Assembly: GCA_947846985.1 (NCBI GenBank)
Contig: CANTUZ010000012.1
Location: 18,996,135-19,060,134 of the forward strand
Direction of reading: 5' to 3'
DNA: 64,000 nucleotides
From: Fratercula arctica
Lineage: Eukaryota > Chordata > Aves > Charadriiformes > Alcidae
Shown: one piece after another, positions 12,101 through 26,868 of the stretch
How the letters are laid out: the number at the start of each line of letters is the position of its first letter
Position numbering within the stretch: the stretch's first letter is position 1
Notes under the pieces: generated by a model
Told to the model about the DNA's origin: nothing
The model's database searches: none
The model's input: the letters and a program-made list of their open reading frames with translations, nothing else
Translations under genes and position numbers: made by a program

Positions 12101-15100
12101 TAATTCATTGTTCTGAAATAAATTGCGCGAAACTAGACAATGTGACTGTCTTTCTCAAAGTATAAAATGTTAGCGATTGCAACAGTGGAGCATTGCCTGT
12201 TGCTAGTGAACAGCTGGATTTATTCAATCAAATTATCATATAAAATAGGAACAGCCAGTCTCAGCCTTTATTGAAAATCTAGCCTGAGGCACTCCTATCT
12301 TTATGACCAGCACATTCAGCAATGCTGTACTGACCTTCTTAGAGTACACTTTGACAGCCAGAGAATTATGTTCAAATAATTGCATTCATGCCTATTGTGG
12401 AATGGGTGACTCTTTAAAATGATCTGTAGATCAAATTTCGTATTTATTTGTCATTTGTAATAATTTTGGCAGTGGTAGATTTCTGTGTCTTCCTGTTGCC
12501 ATGTTTAGTATGTTAAGCAGAATTTTTTGTTATAGTAATAGCTGCTTTATAACGTACTGTAAACTAGAATACAGAAGTTGCATCTTTTTCCCCCAAAGAA
12601 CTTTGCAAGATACCAAATGAAGCAGATAAATAGATACAAATACAGTAGTGCAAGAAAGAATGGAGAAAGCAGTGGGAAGATTGGTTGCTATACAAGCATG
12701 GGCACTCGCTGTTTTTAGTGTATACCCCTGGTACAGTCTAATGGAAAGCTTTCAAGATATTTTCAGGAAATGTCTGCTTTCATCTTACTTATCTGAGCTG
12801 GCTGGTTCCAGTGAACTGTGGTCAGCTTCATCTACAAAGCCTATGCAAGACGTTTCCCTGCTAAAAGCTTTGAAGCATTTCAAAATGTTCTGGGATTAGT
12901 TTATAAGCATTCAGCTGCAGTATTTAAACAAACTCAAAATGACCATGATCACTAAACAAAAGCCATCATTATATGTGTGCAGCCACTTTAGATAAATGTG
13001 TCATGTGGAGATGTACTCTAGAGGTTTACTCTCTTGGAGATAACAGTTCAGGAACTGGAGAATCTTGGGTTCAAGTATGCGTTTTTATTTCTTTGCACAC
13101 GAGAGCACATCTATTGCTCAACACTGATATTTCTAAATTATTTTAAGAGGAATTCAGATGTTTGTGATATCACTACTGTGTTCTTGTCTGAAAATGTCTG
13201 AATGTTTGAAATGTACAAATGTAATGTACAAATACATATTGGATATGAATCAGACTTGCAGAGTGACTGTTTCCTACAGAAACCACATACAAGTCAGCTG
13301 GATGATCTTTTGTTTAGCAAGTCTGATGTTAGGAGATTGGTTCCAGGTTTCAGCTGAAAAAAATCATTTATCGTTAAGGTAGAAATATAATTATTTCCCA
13401 TTTTGAAACAGAGTTTGCAGGACCAAAAAATCAAAAAAGTCTTTCTTTTTATAAAAGTGTTTGAATGTGGCCATAGTATTGTCTCTACTCTTGATCTCTA
13501 TCTGTGGAGTTATATTCTTCTGTGACATAGAGAAAAGGCAAGTTTGTCTTAACACATTAAAAAATTAAGAAGTATATTCTTCCCTTTTGCTCTCTTAATA
13601 ATTTTATGTTGTCATTTGGTGAGTGTGAACTCAAATAGGTTTTCTGTTAAGCAGTTCTTACTTATCAGCACTTTCCAAGCAAATCAAATCTGCTTATTTG
13701 GCATAATGTGGGGGAGATCAGTATTACTTTAGTTCCTCCTAACATGTTCCAGTGCTACTTAGGAAACATATATAGAACAGTATTTTGAGGAATTTGCAGT
13801 GTTGTTAATTGGGACATGAATCAGTGCCAGCTTTAAAATTAATTCTATATCTTCATCATTCGTAAGGGAGAAGACAGAAGAAGAAACCTTAGTTTCAAAG
13901 AAGGTGTTTCTTCTTGCACAAAAAAACCCGACTGTGTTGGGTAGTGCTGTTAGGCAGAAAAGTGACGCTGTGGATTTCATTGCAGCACACCCAGATGCGG
14001 TCTCTTTCCATTCTAGTATTTCTCATGGATAGCCTTCTGAACAGGAGATTTGGATGTGCTGTGTAACTTTCGTGCACGCCCATCACAAACTCCCCGAGGT
14101 GAGTCCAGGGTAATTAGTTCCCCTTTACAGTTCTGGTCCTTGACCTCATCAGCAGGAGCAGAGCCTCAGCACACGCTGTCTCCTGGACTTCTGTTGCATG
14201 GGACTGGGTGGGTTGGCTCAGGAAGCTTTCTTCTCTGCACCTGCCAGTTTTGCTGCCTATTGCAAGGGAAGAGCAGGGTCATGGCTTTCTGCCAAGTGTC
14301 TTGGAAATCCCTCCAAGAGATACAAATCTATGTGTTCTCAGCAGCTGTATGTGTGGGCATTCAGACTGAAGTCATGCCCAACTGTGCAGAGCTGGTGTGC
14401 AAAGTGCATCACCAGTTATAAATTGTCCTTCATGGTGGTGTTCTTCTGACTAATTTTGGAGCTTCTGCTTTAGTCACCCTTGGGAATTTTAATTCACAAG
14501 TACATTTAGAATATAAGAGTGTGGTAGTAGGGAAAGTACTTTCCTCTGCCACTTCATTTTTGCCTTTTGTGTGAGTAAACGAGATTTTTGTTGCAACTTC
14601 AGTTTCAACCCTCTGAAAGATAGCATGCTAGATTTCAGAAGACTGCTTTATCGTGTCTCTTTGGGGAGCTAACTCAGTCACTGAAGTTCATGTCTTGTTG
14701 AACTCTCTGCCACAACTGTGTGCTGATCAAGCAGATGGGAAAATTGCCCAGAGAGAGAACCGTTTTAAATTTATATTTCTTGAAAAGGTATATATTTAGA
14801 AGATTTCTTCTGTAATGTCATATTTTTCCTCTTGCCATAATTGCTGCAAATAGCTTTGCTTATTGGAAGTCATGTCATAGCGCAGAATAAGTTGTACAGT
14901 TACATGGTAATATAGACAGTTCTGAACTAATGCTGCAAGACATGAGTAATCCACACTGTTAACAGCTACCCTAAACTTAGTTTTAAACTAAATGTATTTT
15001 AACTTCCACCGAGCAAACAGAACTGTTAATTTTGCAACTGAATCCTGAAACTGTAGCTCTATCAAAATATACTTGCTTCCTTATTAATAATTAATCTTAA

Positions 15101-16963
15101 TACAATCAGTGCAAACATTTTTTTTTATCATGAAACATTACCCATCTGTTAAAAGAAAAACATGACTTTGACACACACTTGCATCTCTTATTTTCAGAGT
15201 TTTAACCTTATCTTAGTAAACTTTCTAAAAAACAACCTACATTAATGGGGACATGACACAGAGGCAGTGGTTTGGACTTACAGTAAATTTCATCGTAAGA
15301 TGAAAATCAGTGTTGATTTGGCTTGTTGTTTCTGAACCAAAAAAAATTTGAAGGTACACATCATTGGAAAGGTTACGATGGCTTTCCAGCATGTGATCCC
15401 TAGGTATTTTGTACCAGCAGAATTTTTAGCATGAGTTCTGGATTAATTTGTTTGGTTCTACAAAGGGAGTCATACTAGTACCTCTACTAGGCTAAGTGGT
15501 ATGTCTTATTCTTCTTTAGCACTGAAATAAATTGTGCCCAAAGTAGAAGTATTATATTCCTTAGCTCTTCTGGAACCACTATAACAGAAAAACTTTGATT
15601 ATAGAAAATCCCTAAAAGAGCAGTATCTTTTGAAGATCTAATCGTTCCTCTCCTTATGGTGCTTGATGCAGATTATGGAATGTAAAACCTTATAATGCCA
15701 GACAGTAAAACAGGCTGTCTAGAAAGACAGTACTTCATTCCGGAGAGTCTACCTGCCTTTGTTATATTGCTGTTGAAAGTGTCAGACCTGACGTGGCAGA
15801 CAATATTTTTGCTATGAAGTGTATAATGGTTTTTAAGGAGGAGGAATCCTGAAAGTGATTAAAAATATCTTAAAAATCTTGCTTTATAAATGAAAAATGT
15901 CTTAGGAAACAAAATTAGTTGAATAATTGGGTTGTTATAATTTGCTTGGATCAGAACAGTGGTCCACAGACTACTTAAAGACCCATGCGCCAAAGATCTA
16001 TATCTAGGGGGAAATAGACACGTGCATTTTATTAGCCTTCAATATCAGTAATATTATGTTGGAGGGTGTTGGTGTTCCTGTAATATTCTACAGTGACCAG
16101 GGACAAACTAAATTACTCACAGGCATGAAGAATTTGGAGGGGAGAGGGGAAGATTGCAACTAATTAATTCAGAGAAGACACAGATTGTTTTCTATGTAAT
16201 AATTGATAGTGAGCAGTACACTAATGAACTGGAGACTTGTTTTCATTTCCTAATGCTGTAGCAATTGAGTGCAAAGGAATTTTGTACTCAAACTCATTAG
16301 TTTGTTACTTCTTGAGATATAAAAATATTTTGACACCCAGTGATCTCATTCAGTCTGGCAATTAAATTCTGATCCTGATGTGGGATGTTAACGGTAAAGG
16401 CAGAAAATGTAGAGGAGGAAGGAAGGAAATACATGTCACTGACAAGAAGGTGATGTATCTGTAGGCGATGGGCTATGATGAAGCTCTCAGAATTTACAGA
16501 TGATCCAAGCTAGCAGATTTAGAATCAGGGTGCAAGTGTCTCTTTTGACACAAAGTGTGTAATTAAACTGCATACTAGAGATAAGACAACAACCATCAGT
16601 TAACTAGGATGTTGTATAAATAAACATAAAATAACTATATATTCATAAAATTTTCCATGGCATAATACAAAGAAACTAGAACAATTGTGTCCATAACAGT
16701 AGATGTTATTCTCTTCCCATTCCTTCCTGAAAGTAAAAGTGTGCTTTAATTGGCGGGTAGCAAAAGAGCTAACCAGTGTATGGGAGCTTAGTCCAGAAAC
16801 TGCAAAGTGTAGATGTGTAATTACATACCATTTGGTGCAGAACCAGCATTGGTGCAAAAACTGAGCAGATGCTTGGTTGTTTAGAGGCTTGGGATTTCAG
16901 TATGTTTCATTTCATTTTGATGTATACCATGCTTATACCCTGTGTTCCACAGAAATGCATATA

Positions 16964-17010
16964 TCGCTCTATCTCTTCCGCCCTCTCTATCCATCTCTCT
17001 CTATCCATCT
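16964..17010 (+). repeat. Pyrimidine-rich low-complexity tract
   Basis: A run of CTCT/CTAT/CCATCT units, nearly free of G, lies within the RPAP2 intron. It is a degenerate simple repeat with no evident role. Confidence 0.7.
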
Positions 17011-18229
17011 GAAAATTTTAAGACACTGAATAAATCCAACTCATTCATCATAAAACTCAGGATTTCTGAGATGAGATGTTCAGTTTTTTAAAAGCATAAA
17101 GAATAGCTGAAATTCACGTGGCTCTTCATTTTTGTTTATAACCTCATCACGTATTCTTTTTTTAGATATACATTAAGGTCAGTGTACTTTCAGAAATCAG
17201 TGTTAATAGCGTTCTTCTGTTATAGAGATGGTAAAATTGAGATTAAGAAATGAAAAGTGATTTACTGGAGATCATAAAGTCAGTAACAGATATTGAACTA
17301 AAACAATTAAACAGGAAAAGGGTTTAGGGGTTTTTTTTTGTTTCCTTTTTTAAATGTACTGTGAGCTGGCATGTCTGGGGAAAAAAGGTGCTTAAGAATC
17401 CTTAACTTCTGGGGATTTTTAAGAATCTCATTTTGAGAGGTCCAAACCTGCACTGGCATTTGTTTTCAAAACTGGGAAAGGCAGGTAGAAAAATATTGAG
17501 GTCCTTATGTTTAACTTCTGAAGAAAAAAAATCTGGACACAGTGGAGGCAAGTCTGTTCCTAGTATGTCTCTTTACTCAGCTGCATTCTTCCAGGTGTTT
17601 GATCTGTGTATTGGACTGAAAGGCAGATATTCAAGTTACAATGTTAGAAAGTTGTGAAACTAAACTATGATCAATTTTATGGTCATTGTTTCCATAGTAA
17701 CTGAGTACAGGTGAGTACATTTTATGAAGTCAAGTATTGACAAATTATTTACCTAAGGGTATTGCATTATAGCTGTTTTAACTGTAAGACAGTATATTTT
17801 ATTTAATCTTTATTCAGGTTTTTTTTTATATCACTGAGATAATGAATTGATAGGAAAAGATTACCAGTATGTGGCAGCAATTGCAAAAATGGATGTATAT
17901 GAAACAATGTTTAATTCATAAAATGTACCAGGTTTGTATATAAAGGCATCTTTTAGGTATTAAATTCCCCCACTGTATGTGCACAATAATTTATACAACA
18001 GTGTATATTTTACAAGGTACTTACAGGGTTCAGACTCTCAAAAGCTTACATCTTAGCATTTTTTAATCTTACAGAGACTTATACCTGTGCTTAATTTCAT
18101 ATAGCAAAGTAACCCAAAGACTTCAATGGCATAGATTCCAGTGTTTGAGAGATGTCACAGGAAAACTGTGTGGAACATGAAAAATAAGGAATAGAGGACT
18201 AAAAAGGATGAAAGGTTCAATTTTAAAAT

Positions 18230-18258
18230 AAATTTTAAATTTATTAAATTTAAAATTT
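18230..18258. repeat. 29-bp AT-only palindrome
   Basis: Two perfectly complementary 14-base arms made only of A and T (18230-18243 and 18245-18258) flank a single central T. The sequence could extrude as a cruciform or act as a weak scaffold-attachment or unpairing element. It lies deep in the RPAP2 last intron. Function is not implied by the sequence alone. Confidence 0.8.
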
Positions 18259-21200
18259 TGACTATGTTAAAAAAGAAGGAAAAATGGGAACAAATGGTAG
18301 GACTGAGAAGTACCTTTGATCTGTCAGCTGGTTAGCAGGAAACAGACTTCAAATAAAAGGAGCTCTTTAAACAAGGCCTGTCCTTGAAATGTGTACCTAA
18401 GAAACTTAGATTTGTTAGAGAGAAACAGCTGATAGTGATTTCTCCTGGGTTTATATTGTGAACTTTTTTTTTGCCTTGGCTTTATGCAGGTAAGTAAGCT
18501 AAATCAAAACCTTTTGGAACAAATCCCTGTACGAATGTAAAAGTGCTTTAAATGGTGCACAGTATTGTAGATGTTCTCATACTTCATGTTTGTGAACTAA
18601 CGGTGTAGTAATAGCATGGAATATGGTAATGTAGAGGTGGGTACCGTACTCCATTTGTTGGTTTGGTTTTTGTTTTTGTTTTTTTTTAAATCATCCTGCA
18701 ATCACATTTATTAATACAAAATGGTGAAATAAAATCTCTGATGCTGCTAAACTTTGTATGAAGAGTACTCTGGATCAGAAACCGTAGATGGCGTTTAGCT
18801 GGTTTTGGTGCTTCCTTAGTCTTCTTGTCTGGCTAGAGGTTTTTCCAATCCACTGTTAAAGAAACCTGGAAACTCTGTTTTGCATATGATTGCCCAAGTA
18901 ATTGGGTTTTTTTGCCAGACCTATATGACATTTGTGTTGATGGCAGTCTTGGTAGCCATTTTAAAATAAATAAGTGTTTGAAAATAAGAGTTCCTAAATA
19001 TCACTATAACAGGAGGCAAATAGAACCATTACGAATTATTGCTATGGCTTTAAAGGAGTCACAAGTCCCTGAATTTTTGTCACTGGCATTGTAACATCAA
19101 AGTATTTCCAGGGTGTCTTTCTCATTAGACAGACTGAGCCTGGGTTAAATCCAGTGATCCCCAAGTACTTAATGAAGGCAACTGCTTAGTGTTACAGGAT
19201 CAGCATAACGCTACTAAATGCTTGCAGAGAATATGACGTCATTTTCCACCTGCTGAATGTTCTGAAATGTGTAGTTCCTTTCCTGCATAATTGCCGAGGG
19301 AACTGGCTTTATTTTATGTGTGCATATATAAGGTCAGGAGACGTGCTTAGAAGAAATGTTATAGGAGCGATACTGTGTGAGAAGAAAGAGTGTTGTTGCT
19401 TGTATTGCAAAGGTTAAAATAATTGTATAAAGCAATAGACTTGTAAATTTTCTCTCAGCTGAGTATAAATTGTTGCTATCATGTTCATGTGCTCACAGGG
19501 AACTGAAATATGGGGACAGTGCGAATGCTATTTTCTAGTTACTTTCTGAGAAGAATTGTATTATATAATTAATTATGTTGTGGTAAAATAGTATGAGTTA
19601 CATGAATTGAGTTTCAGATGTTTATCTAATTTTTGAGGCATTTTAAATTTAATTTTTTCAGTTATTTGTATGTACAGTGTACCTCCTAAGGCATGTTGTC
19701 TTCAAGTATACAATGTACAAAGTGACACAAATAGCACTAAATGGCTGTACTAAATTGTTACACCATTTGATTAAATGTCTCACTGTAGTTTCTTTGAGCA
19801 CTATGTATTTTCAGACTTATTTTGGGTGTTCCTTTGCATTAGACTTTTGTTCTGCCTGTAAAATTAATTACTGACCTAATGATGTAAATAGAAATTTTTT
19901 TTAATGTATAAGAAAGTGTTTTACTTGTCCTTCATTAAAAGTCAAAGGTCTTCTGTCTTACAGGGTTAATATTTTGAGGACAGTCTGAATTTACTTGAGA
20001 TTTTTCCTTTTCTGTATCTTGTATCAGTGCAACATTATTATAAAATCTTTTCATTGCAGGATCTTTGAAGTTATACAGCTGACTGTTATAAGTAACAGCT
20101 GGCAGGTGTTGGAGCAATCCTTAACTTTCAGGGGAGAGGAAAAAACTGGCATAAACAATACATCCTGCTATTCATGCAAATAGTTTGTTCGTTAGGTTAA
20201 AAAAAATTACAAAGATCCAGAACATCTGCATTTTATTAAATCCATTTTAAATAAACAGTTTCTGTACCTGATCAGCTAGCTATAGGTCTGTTTCCTCAAC
20301 ACGTCTCCCCTGCATAGTACAATTAAACATTGGAGTGCCTTTCAAAAAATTTCCTAATGCAGCTTAACAGAAAACAAAAAATGAACACTCATATGGTATG
20401 TTGGAGTAGAACCAGCAAAGTATTTTGCAAATGTTTGCTCGGCTCCAAAGCCAGTGTGAGGAGAGCATGATATGACAGGGGGGAACGCTGCTGCGCAGCC
20501 TAGTCCCACGGGCCTGACCCAACTCCCTGACAATGGTCTGAGAAAGCAGGGGGTTTGGGGATGGGACAGCTTTAAGTGCGCCTCAGAATGATTTCTGAAT
20601 TGCCGGTTGCCTGTTTGGATACAAATAACTGTTTGGGGGCAGGAGGGGAGAGAAAGAAAGCAAGGGGAGAAAAAAAAAAAAGGCAAATCCGTTGTCTCAG
20701 TTGTTAGTGAGCGCTTTTATCAAATGGTTAGATAAACCCTTGTTACTGTAGGTACACTTTCTTTTTACTGTTAGTTGTATCCATCCGGCTGCACCACAAG
20801 GGAATGAAAGTTGACTTATGTCTGGACACCAACTGTATGAAAAGTGTGTGTGTGGAAGGTGAACTTTAAAAGAAGAAAAATACATATTTTGTGTAAGTAT
20901 ATACATAAGCATGTATCAAAGAACATTTTTTCTTGAACAGACTTGTAGAAGCTGCAGAGGAAAAAATGAAGGCAGTGGAAATAATTAAGAAAGTTAACTT
21001 TTGAATGAACCTTAAGTTTTGCCACATACTTGGATTATGTAGGAATTCCAGTCGTTGATTTTGAATCAGTGTTTGTAGCATTGATTTAAATGCAGTGGAC
21101 AAAAATTTTAAACTATGAATAATTTAGTTTCTGTTGCCATCAGAGGATTAAAGTGTCTGTGCTGGATTCTGTGGACAAGTCGGTACACAATAATGAAAGG

Positions 21201-22626
21201 AAGTTAAATAAAATATAAGTTGCACTTGAGCAACAAAATTCTTGTCTTCATGATGAGAATAGGATCTTCAGGCTATATTTCCAACTAGACCAGAAGTAGC
21301 TTTTTCTCATCAGTAAGAAAATCACCTGTTTATCTCTGTCGGTTGTTATCATTCAACTGTGGACTTTAGAGTGTTTTATTTTTCATTAAGAAAGTAGAAT
21401 ATAGGAATAAATTTGGGGCAATTAAAGAAAACTGCCCTTGAATACTGACTTCCCTCTTTGACCAATAGGATATGCTAACAAAGAGCCCCAAATTAGAGGT
21501 TGCTTTAGTTTCAGAGCTGCAAATAACATTGATCATAATTACTTTTTTTTCAGAACTAGTATAGTTTAATTTAAAAGAAGACTTAATTCCAGAGAGATAT
21601 TTGAATACTTCTGCATCTTGTTTGCAAGTTAGATGCTTCCAGTTCAAGATTGTCTGTCAAATATTAATGTGTTCTAATGGAAAATGTTCACTCTAGAGAC
21701 AGTCTTGCTTTTAAGGGTTTTTTTTAAAATGTTGAGCTTTTTAAATCATGCTCAAACTAAAGCTATAAGAAACAAGTGGGGTTTTTTGAACCAAAACTGT
21801 GAGCTAAATCACGTAAGTTGAGGCTGTAAAGTTTTCTAATTTCTGGGTGTATGTTAAGACAGTATGATTGTGTAACCACTTATGCCAAAGATTATAATTT
21901 TTTTAAGCTCCCTGCTGTTGCGTCTTTAACTTACAACTATGTTCACGTTGTACTTCAGATCAGCTTCCTGTCCAATACTAACTTCTGCCTGCTGAATGCA
22001 TTATATGTTAAGGTCTGTGGAAATCCCTGCTGTGATTTAAGATGCTTAACTAACAAAATCGCTGTCCCTAGACAAGTGTGCTGTATCCAGCGGTACAGCG
22101 GTATGTGAGGGACTCTACCTCAAATTAAGCAAGCAGCCAGTATATTGTGAAGAACAGTCAGAATTGCAGCGATGCTTTGACTTACTGTGTCAAAACGTCC
22201 AAGCACCTTTCGGTAGGGGATCATTAAATGGATAAACACAGCAAGTGTTTCAGTTCACCCCCTCAACTGAAGCGCTGTTATTAAGTGATTGATACATTGG
22301 CGACATTCCAGTTATATGTACAGGCAGACAGTCTACGGGCTGCAATGCACATCTATTTCAATGAGGTTTATTGCTGATCTGTAACACTTGTTGTATTGAC
22401 TCAGTCTAGCCATTTGTCTTAAACAAAACAGTTACTTTTGTTTAATCAGTTATGTTGGACACTTCCTTCATAGGAACATAATTAAAATGGAATCTAAGAC
22501 TGCATTCTATAAAACTGCTATATTAAAAGAATGGCATTTAAGATTAATAACACTTTTATTGCATTGCTGTTGCATTGCCCATCAAATCTGTAATATAACA
22601 GTAGTGCAAATATATTTGACGTATTT

Positions 22627-22672
22627 AAAAAATAAAAATTAAAAAAATAAAAATTAAAAAATAAAAAAAACC
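22627..22672 (+). repeat. A-rich simple repeat
   Basis: A stretch of AAAAAAT/AAAAATT units with no other bases until the CCC at its right end. It is a degenerate microsatellite. No adjacent retroposon body was recognised. Confidence 0.75.
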
Positions 22673-25600
22673 CAAAACCACACAAACATGAAACCAAAAC
22701 ACCCCAGTCCTTGTGTGTTGACACAACAGAACATGTTATAATGGCATAGTAGTCCCCATCCACTCATTTATCATGGCTTTATCTGTTTCTAGAGGATTTT
22801 TAATATTAAATGAGGTGAACTGTTACTGAGAGTGACCTGGAGTATCATACTGATACTTAGTTTTTATAAATCTGCTCAAAAGTTTATTTAAATCTGTAGA
22901 TGAGGTTTTGTGCTCTCTTCTACTTGCAGTGCAGGGAGTAGGAAATTTACTGTAGACAGCTGCTGAAGGAGTCTTGAGCTGTTGATGAAATTAAAGTACC
23001 GTGTATTACTGAAACAACCTTCGGGGCTCCTGTCCCGGTAATGGGGTCCTCTTTGGTAGTGTCCTATAACCCGCCTTTGGTCCAAGAAGTGGTACAGTGT
23101 GCTCAGCTCGACCATCCACATGTCTAGTGCAGAAGGGCTTGTTCTGGGCTCCTCAGTGGCACACCTTTTCACCAGTCTTCCACAGGATCAGTTTGAAAAA
23201 CGATTCCTTTCCTACCACTTGCCAGCTGACATTGCTGCATGCAGCTTGTTTTGATCCATGCGGTACCGTTCCAGTCCTTTATACCTTGTAGAAGCAATCA
23301 GAGATGATTTCCCTCATGATTTCAACTCAAAATGGTAGGTACAGAGCTGGGAAGAAGAGTATGTTACTACTCCTTGTAAATCTCAAAAGCAATTGATATT
23401 TAGCTAATGCTGTCCCAAATGTTTACCAAAAAAAAAATATGTGGAGGGGGTAAAGCTGGAAATCTTGTATTTTTGTGGCCTTGTAACTTAATTCTTCAAA
23501 GTAGCAATTCATTATTCGTAAAGATGGGCTGTCGTTCATTCACGACTTCATTTTTCCAAGTCTGGAATTGACTCGTAGAGTTTTGAATGGAAATTTGACA
23601 GACTTCCAAATTAATTTCCATTATCCGTGACTCACACGATGGTGGTATTCCCTGCTTTTGAATTAAAGACTTAAACTTCTATAAGCTGCTCTGCTTTCAG
23701 AGCCATTTATCACACACACAAAAAGAGCACTGGATGGCTAACCAGTCCTTGCCAACTCCCAGGAACACCCTTTGATGTAGAGTTTCCATTAATATTATTA
23801 ATTTGTCTGAATATTGGCAATACCCTGGAAGACTTCTGGTATAAAGTATTTTTCTATTCAGGTAGAGTTGTGTTTAATGCTTTATTGTAGTAGTTGACAG
23901 GTAATGATCAATGGCACTTCTCCGAGTGTCTCCTGCACGGTTACGTTTCTTCATATTTTTTAGCATTGTTTCTCCTAACTCAGTCCTTGTTAACAATGTG
24001 ACATGACTTTATGTCATAGCAATGGAGCAAATATGCTTTAGCGTAGTGCTGACGGCACATTGCTGGAATGGCTGACTGATCTCTCAGAACCTTTAATGTT
24101 AAATCACCCGAACTGATGTTAGAGGCTTGTAAGCACTTTCACTCTTTAAGTGTACATAGTGCGTGTTCCCAGATCTTCAGCTGAAATGCTTGTGGGATGA
24201 GAGGATCAGATTGCTCATAGCCGTGGTCCAATTTGAAACTGTCCAAAACCAGCAAAAAATGCATTGGACTTCCTTGCAGGTAGGGACCTTTAACAAGTCT
24301 ATTGATGGCACCTTGATCAGAGGCTCGTTGGCACCCTCCCTGTAGCACATATGCAGTAGTCTGTGTGGTTTTGTTGGGGAAGGGGAAAAAACAAGTGCTG
24401 CCTATAGTTGCTGCCAGCTCTTGCTTCGTTTCCACGTTCTGAAATGAGTGTTCAAGCAACTTTTGTGATCATTAGTGCAACTCTGTCATTCTGATAGCAG
24501 AATAGTTACCAGTCATTCTGGTTATGATGATCTTAAAAAATGAAGTCTTAAGTGCCTAAAACAAAAGGTGGAAAGAAACCGAGAGAATTAAAAAGATAAA
24601 TACTTCTACGTTGTGATGATCGTGTTAACAGTCTTATTCTCAGTGCTGAAATGCCTATAACTGACAAAAATGTTTATATCCTATTTTTCAAAGCTTTCTA
24701 TGGAAGGACAGGCGGTGCTTGCCTGTTCTGTCATTCTGCTTTATAATTCTGTTCTTGTTCAAGTTCCAAGCATCCTGAACAAGGTAAAGAACTGAAATAA
24801 TTGTGTTCAGATCCATGGCTTCTGCCACGATCGGTGGCTTTTATTTTTTTAAGCTTCTGCCATTACAAAAAGTTAGGAAGAGTGGCAGTACTTGTCCTTT
24901 TCTAGGAGGAGCTTATTATTACTCTTTTCAGAATAAGCATATGGCTTTTTTTTCATGAGTATACAAGTGCTTTGCATGATATTAAGTAAATTTATGCGCA
25001 CTCAAATTCTCAACACTTCATGTAATTTTAGGTGACCAATTTTGGGGAACAGAAAGGAACCCAGCTCTTAGGTCATTGTGTTCTTAGCCCAGCTTTCAGG
25101 CATGTCTATTTCAGAGAGCTCTAACTGGCTGATACCACAGTGGTGGCATGGAAAATTTAACTTTTTTCAAAGGGGATCACAGAATTCATCTTAAACAAGA
25201 AGTCCAGAAAGGTTTCTTTGAGGTCCAGCATCCAAGTGGAGGATGCTACTGTACAATTACTTTTTTTTTTTTTAGAAGGGATATTCACACCTTTGGATAG
25301 GAAGTGCTGATCAGAGCTTTTAACTACATAAAAATACTACTCCACCATCATCTTTTCTGAATGTATTCAGCTGTCTTGGTTAAGGTATGCATAGATCTAA
25401 AAATTACTTGCACACACTGCCATATGATGCTGTGCCATAATGTGACTGACTTGTAAAAATATTTTAATTTTGGATAAACTCCTAAATATACTTGTCAATT
25501 GTTTTTCTAAGGTGACTAATTCATAGAAAACTTGGGTCTTGAGTTGAAGCACTGAAACTATGTAAACATTTTGTGGTAGCCAGATGTCATTTAATAGCTT

Positions 25601-26831
25601 GGTCTTAACATGAATTTCACTTTTTTTTTTTTTTCTTGAACATGTAGCATATGTGGAATAGCCAGCAAATACGAATTTTATCAATCAGATATAGTTTGAC
25701 ATTTTTAACACTTTTTAAACTTTACAAAAGACCTGTTTACCATATGGTGTAAGTGAGTGTGCAGGAAATGACAACTGTTTCACGAAGTCTGATATATACT
25801 GTACTACTTTTCCATGAACTGAGCATGAATGTTTCCTTTTAACGTGTGTGCTGAAGGCAAGCCTTTGAAGCACGGGCGTATAATTTTGGACAGTAACGTT
25901 GATGCTTGGGTGCTTCTGTAGGTGATAGTTATAAAATCTCTTAATCCTTTAGGTTTTCGTATTTTTATTTGACTTTATTCACAGAAGTTTGTTCCACATT
26001 GATGTTGCAACATGTGAAAGAAGAAACGGAAAAGCAGAATTTACATTTTTCTTGTTGCAGTAGCCAGTTGTTACTATTGTAATCCCGAGTATCCTATTTC
26101 CTGTTTATATTCTAGATCTTTTGAAGATGCTGCAGAGTTTTGAGGCAATTCCTTGATCCTTGAACTGAAATCCTGTATATTGTGAAATTGAATTAGTCAT
26201 GATAGTTTCTTCAGAGATAGGGTCGTTGCAACTTTCAGTGACTTGAAGATATTGATTCCAAATACTGTTCTGACTTATTTGCATACAATTATGGTTTAAC
26301 CCAGTTAGCATTTCATGCAAGGATGAGAGCACAGCCCGTAATGGCCTGTTGTGCAGTACCTCGAATGTACATTGGACCCATGTTACTTAGAGCATGGAAC
26401 TTACCACTCAGTGCAAACTAGCAACTTGTGCTTGCTGCTTTTGCAGACAAAAGCTTCTGCTTCTGTTCCAATGGCCACTTGAAAGTAAAAAAATCCTCGA
26501 CAGTAGTTGCTTTTCAAATGAGAAGTTAAAGTATCATTTAAATACCAAAATGACAATTTTCCATGATTAAAGTGTTTGTGTATATATTCATAAATGTTTA
26601 ACACGTCCCATCTAGCTGCAATTTTTAACTAATTGCTAGGAACTTACACAGGCCTCTCTGAAATTACTTTTTTATTTAGTCTCCTGCTTATCAGATAATT
26701 AGTAGCTTAATTAGTTTTTAAACAAAGTTCAGATAAGGAAAACAAAAATTGATCCACAGCTAAAACGTAATGTTTTCATGAACTTTGAATGAATTTTCAA
26801 GAAACTATGTCATATCAGAGACTGCAGTTCC

Positions 26832-26868
26832 AAAAAAAAAAAAAAAAAAAAATTATTAAAAAAAAAAA
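26832..26868 (+). repeat. Poly(A) tract, 21 A plus 11 A
   Basis: A run of 21 A, the interruption TTATT, then 11 A. It could be the tail of an old retrocopy, but no target-site duplication or recognisable body lies beside it, so it is listed only as low-complexity DNA. Confidence 0.75.

Noticed and set aside
14050..14421. 123-codon plus-strand frame in the RPAP2 last intron
   Set aside because: It has no homology I recognise and no splice support. The RPAP2 frame is already continuous without it.
20354..20686. 110-codon minus-strand frame
   Set aside because: The start is a low-complexity Phe run from a poly(A) tract, and the rest has no domain or splice context.
26832..26868. Poly(A) run as a processed-pseudogene tail
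   Set aside because: No flanking target-site duplication and no recognisable gene body on either side.
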